Notes under the pieces: generated by a model | Told to the model about the DNA's origin: nothing | The model's input: only the letters and a program-made list of their open reading frames with translations | Database searches by the model: none | Shown here: positions 61,894-64,000 of the stretch, piece after piece | Layout of the letters: each line of letters begins with the position of its first letter | Position numbering within the stretch: position 1 is the stretch's first letter | Assembly (NCBI GenBank): GCA_016795485.1 | Contig: JAEUHM010000020.1 | Coordinates: 53,355-117,354 of the forward strand | Reading direction: 5' to 3' | Length of the DNA stretch: 64,000 bases | Origin: Verrucomicrobiaceae bacterium | GTDB taxonomy: Bacteria; Verrucomicrobiota; Verrucomicrobiia; Verrucomicrobiales; Verrucomicrobiaceae | Program-made: the position numbers and the translations under genes

Positions 61894-62829
61894 TTATCGC
61901 GTCGTCATTGGTCCCATCTTCACGACTTCGAGATCCTTGCCCTTCACCTTGCGGATGGGGATCAGTTCTTCGTGGTTCCAGCGATCATCGGGCGCACCGC
62001 TGATGAACCAGTCGCCGCCGTTGTCGGCGAGGATCATGCCGTGTGTTTTGAGGCCTTCGAGAATCACCTTGGCCGCGCCGGTGAACTTCGACGTGTCAAA
62101 GCTGGCCTTCAATCGCACCCTCATGCCCATCGGCGGCAGGTTTTCGTTCTTGTGCGGACTGGCGAAGTGCGTCGCGGGCGGCACGTAGGCACGGCGGCTC
62201 TTCTTTACCGTGAAGCGCAGCGCATGGGTGAGCTTCTTCGTGCCGCAGATTTCATCGTAGCGGGCGAGGCCGGGCAAAATGGGCAAACCGGCCGCATCGG
62301 CGCTCGTCCAGCCTGCGGGACGCGGTTTGGGGTTCTTTAGATCGAAAACGGCACCACTGCTCGCCTTCCACGACTTGCCACCATCCAACGGGAAGCTGTG
62401 GAAGAGCTCGTAGAGCTTCCAGTTGTCCTTATCGAGCACCAGCACATGCCGGTCGCCTTCGGCCTGCGGACCACCTTCGATAGGCGCATCCGGCGGGATC
62501 GGATACGGCCCCGGATCACTCTCATCGGCGTATTCAAAAGCGATGGGCACCTTGGGCTGATCGCCACTCACAACGTCATACGGAATCCCTCCCGGCTGCC
62601 CCTTCCACACCACGCCAAAGTCCTCATGCAGCCCCGTCTCCGCACCGATGGACGCGATGATCGCATCGCTCAGCGGATCAACCTCATCCTTCGACACATC
62701 GCGATTCCATTCATCGGATGCAGGCATCAGCAAAACGCCGCCGAGATCGGCATTCGGCCCGGTTTTGAGCTGTGGCTGCTGAGCAAGCGCAGCGCTGGCA
62801 ATGAGAAGGCAAAGGTTGGGTATCGTCAT
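61894..62829 (-). CDS. Exported protein of unknown function
   Basis: 311 residues with a short signal peptide (NLCLLIASAALAQ). The body has FGVVWKGQPGGIPYDVVSG, YPIPPDAPIEGG, ADNGGDWFISGAPDDRW and RHVLVLDKDNWKLYELFHSF. I recognise it as a type common in plant-degrading soil bacteria, but no enzymatic function is established. Its position at the head of the carbohydrate-lyase run suggests a sugar-polymer link. It may be the first gene of the transcript; the 67 bases upstream contain no clear promoter. Confidence 0.55.
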   Translation of the reverse strand: MTIPNLCLLIASAALAQQPQLKTGPNADLGGVLLMPASDEWNRDVSKDEVDPLSDAIIASIGAETGLHEDFGVVWKGQPGGIPYDVVSGDQPKVPIAFEYADESDPGPYPIPPDAPIEGGPQAEGDRHVLVLDKDNWKLYELFHSFPLDGGKSWKASSGAVFDLKNPKPRPAGWTSADAAGLPILPGLARYDEICGTKKLTHALRFTVKKSRRAYVPPATHFASPHKNENLPPMGMRVRLKASFDTSKFTGAAKVILEGLKTHGMILADNGGDWFISGAPDDRWNHEELIPIRKVKGKDLEVVKMGPMTTR

Positions 62830-62896
62830 GACTCCCCTTCAAACGACGCACCTCCCAGCTGATCACTCAGCAATCGGCTGAAATGCCACTGTCTCC

Positions 62897-63166
62897 TCAC
62901 CGCCGCAGCACATTGATCAGCTCATCCAGCTTGTTCAGCACATCCTGCATCTGGCTCGGGTTGTAGCTGCCATCGGCCCCTTGGCCCAGCGTGCTCACAC
63001 TGTTGGAGTTGTTGCTGGTTTGAGCCAAAGCATTCGCGATGGCGTTGTTGAGGTCGTTGACGGTCGCACGTTGCTGGATGTCGGTATTGAGCGAGGTGAG
63101 CTGGCTGCGCATCTCCGCGCTGGAAAGCGGTGCATTGTTCGCGGGTTTGGTGGGATCGAAGGGCAT
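62897..63166 (-). CDS. Small helical protein of unknown function
   Basis: 89 residues, rich in Asn, Gln, Ser and Leu, with heptad-like helices (LSSAEMRSQLTSLNTDIQQRATVNDLNNAIANALA … MQDVLNKLDELINVLRR). It begins MPFDPTKPANNAPLS and has no signal peptide. Such short coiled-coil proteins are found beside tail-like or surface cassettes in Verrucomicrobia, but I cannot name it. A 17-base gap to the palindromic repeat lies upstream. Confidence 0.5.
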   Translation of the reverse strand: MPFDPTKPANNAPLSSAEMRSQLTSLNTDIQQRATVNDLNNAIANALAQTSNNSNSVSTLGQGADGSYNPSQMQDVLNKLDELINVLRR

Positions 63167-63182
63167 GGGTTTGAAAGGTGGC

Positions 63183-63243
63183 CCGCACAGTCCTCTGTGC
63201 GGATTGTTTGAGTGCTCGGATCACCGCACAGAGGACTGTGCGG
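63183..63243. repeat. Double palindrome resembling a REP/BIME element
   Basis: Two 20-base arms, 63183-63202 (CCGCACAGTCCTCTGTGCGG) and 63224-63243, are exact inverted copies, 21 bases apart. Each arm is itself a hairpin (8-bp CCGCACAG/CTGTGCGG stem and a 4-base loop). This self-palindromic pair between two genes on the same strand fits the BIME layout of REP elements. Whether other copies exist elsewhere cannot be told from this window. Confidence 0.75.
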
Positions 63244-63250
63244 ACTACCA

Positions 63251-63949
63251 TCACGGACTCACCGTGACCTTCACCACATCGGTCCAGTCGCCGTTCGGCG
63301 TGCCTTTGTCCCAGAAGCGCATGCGGTATTCGCGCACCTCGGGCGTGCCGGCGGCCAGCAGCGGGCGCTCGTCCATGTAGGGGCTTTCGGTGTCGATGGC
63401 TTGGAACTCCCAGGCTCCGGTGCCGCGGCGGCTTTCGATATAGACACCCATGTGGCCGTATTTGGCGAAGGTGAGCTTCACGCACTGGCAGCCCGCGCCT
63501 TGGAGCAGATCGGCGCTGAACTTCGGCAGCGCTTTCTCCGTCGCCGCGGAGCCGACGATGCCCAAATCGGTGCCGATGGCCTCGGTGTAGCCCGCGCTGA
63601 GCTTCATCTTGGCGATGAGGGCAAAGATGCGGTTCAGGGTGCCGGGGATGGCGGCGGTCACGCCTGCGGGCAAAGCGGGCGCGGTGAAGGTGGGCAGCAC
63701 AAAGGGCGTCGTGCCGCCGCCGGTCAGCACGTCGTCCACCGCATCCGTGGTGGAGGGTGAAAAGGCCCGCACGGCGGTGAGCCAGGTGCCGAGCACGTAA
63801 TTGGCGTATTTCGCGTCATTCACACTGGCGGTGATGTCGGCGGCGATGACGCCAAGCACGGCCCCGTGGATCGGGAGCTTGGCGGCGTAGTTGTCGAGCC
63901 AGTTGACCTGGTCTCCGATGCGGCTGGGGTAGTAGTCTTGGCGTTTCAT
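63251..63949 (-). CDS. Protein of unknown function, structural cassette type
   Basis: 232 residues. MKRQDYYPSRIGDQVNWLDNYAAKLP opens the protein; a mostly helical N-terminal half (YANYVLGTWLTAVRAFSP) is followed by an Ala/Pro/Thr-rich linker and a beta-rich C-terminal part (GTGAWEFQAIDTESPYMDERPL … EYRMRFWDKGTPNGDWTDVVKVTVSP) like fibronectin type III. No signal peptide is apparent. I have no named family for it. It is separated from the small helical gene by the double palindrome, so they may not share a transcript. Confidence 0.5.
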   Translation of the reverse strand: MKRQDYYPSRIGDQVNWLDNYAAKLPIHGAVLGVIAADITASVNDAKYANYVLGTWLTAVRAFSPSTTDAVDDVLTGGGTTPFVLPTFTAPALPAGVTAAIPGTLNRIFALIAKMKLSAGYTEAIGTDLGIVGSAATEKALPKFSADLLQGAGCQCVKLTFAKYGHMGVYIESRRGTGAWEFQAIDTESPYMDERPLLAAGTPEVREYRMRFWDKGTPNGDWTDVVKVTVSP

Positions 63950-64000
63950 TTTGGAGCGTGGTTTGGGTTGAGGTGAAAAGTAGTCGGACGGCTGGTCCCA

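Noticed and set aside
1..64000. CRISPR array, tRNA, rRNA, integrase or insertion sequence
   Set aside because: I saw no regularly spaced direct repeats, no tRNA arm patterns, no rRNA-like sequence and no transposase motif while reading the window; absence by eye is not proof.

Overview
The window looks like chromosomal DNA of a Verrucomicrobiota bacterium, probably near Verrucomicrobiaceae/Prosthecobacter. The basis is gene content. There are Planctomycetes/Verrucomicrobia-type secreted cytochromes fused to sugar-dehydrogenase or FG-GAP modules, a PEP-CTERM protein, a ceramidase-like/prenyltransferase-like fusion, a CE15 esterase, a carboxynorspermidine decarboxylase, and many secreted proteins with classical Gram-negative signal peptides. 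This assignment is inference; no rRNA or tRNA gene was seen. The window is about 90% coding, with short gaps and many ATGA (4-bp) start/stop overlaps.

Layout. 1-2.3 kb: end of a 2-oxoacid dehydrogenase operon (E1 alpha tail, E1 beta, E2). 2.4-8.5 kb (minus): PQQ-type sugar dehydrogenase with three haem motifs, CE15 glucuronoyl esterase, GT-C-like membrane protein. 8.7-9.4 kb: an orphan P-loop NTPase bounded by an AT-rich leader and a bidirectional terminator. 9.5-14.5 kb: class IV aminotransferase, LolD-type ATPase, HAD phosphatase, amidohydrolase, membrane-anchored beta-propeller. 14.6-17.6 kb (minus): hemQ-thiG-cca. 17.7-20.2 kb (plus): ferredoxin, apbE, hflX. 20.2-23.6 kb: ceramidase-like fusion protein, a decayed PIN toxin and a non-coding stretch.

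23.6-30 kb (plus): two tightly overlapping runs, nrdR-HIT-lipase maturation factor and secreted protein-tandem ModA-mtnA, with a gluconokinase on the opposite strand between them. 30-35.7 kb (minus): transglutaminase-like protein, membrane-anchored helical-repeat protein, PEP-CTERM protein and an ABCG-like protein whose ATPase motifs are broken. 35.9-38.9 kb (plus): membrane-anchored protein, tlyA, moaE, nspC. 39-49.6 kb (minus): CPA2 antiporter, alginate-export-type porin, FKBP, a giant secreted multidomain cytochrome/FG-GAP/PA14 protein, and an SbtA/SbtB bicarbonate-transport pair. 49.7-55.5 kb (minus): a complete RND efflux operon with a LysR regulator facing away from it. 56.7-62.8 kb (minus): a more G+C-rich run of secreted beta-helix, Asp-box propeller and pectate-lyase-like proteins, probably for polysaccharide breakdown. 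62.9-64 kb: two small unknown genes separated by a double palindrome resembling a REP/BIME.

The genes suggest an aerobic or respiring carbohydrate degrader. Exported lyases, esterase and propeller proteins would release sugars, secreted cytochrome fusions may oxidise them, and porin, efflux and bicarbonate systems serve the envelope. The most unusual items are the non-cyanobacterial SbtAB pair, the ABCG-like protein with a dead Walker A, the giant cytochrome/FG-GAP protein, the tandem ModA with its co-translated partner, the terminator hairpin inside the apbE signal-peptide region, and the palindromic repeat near 63.2 kb.
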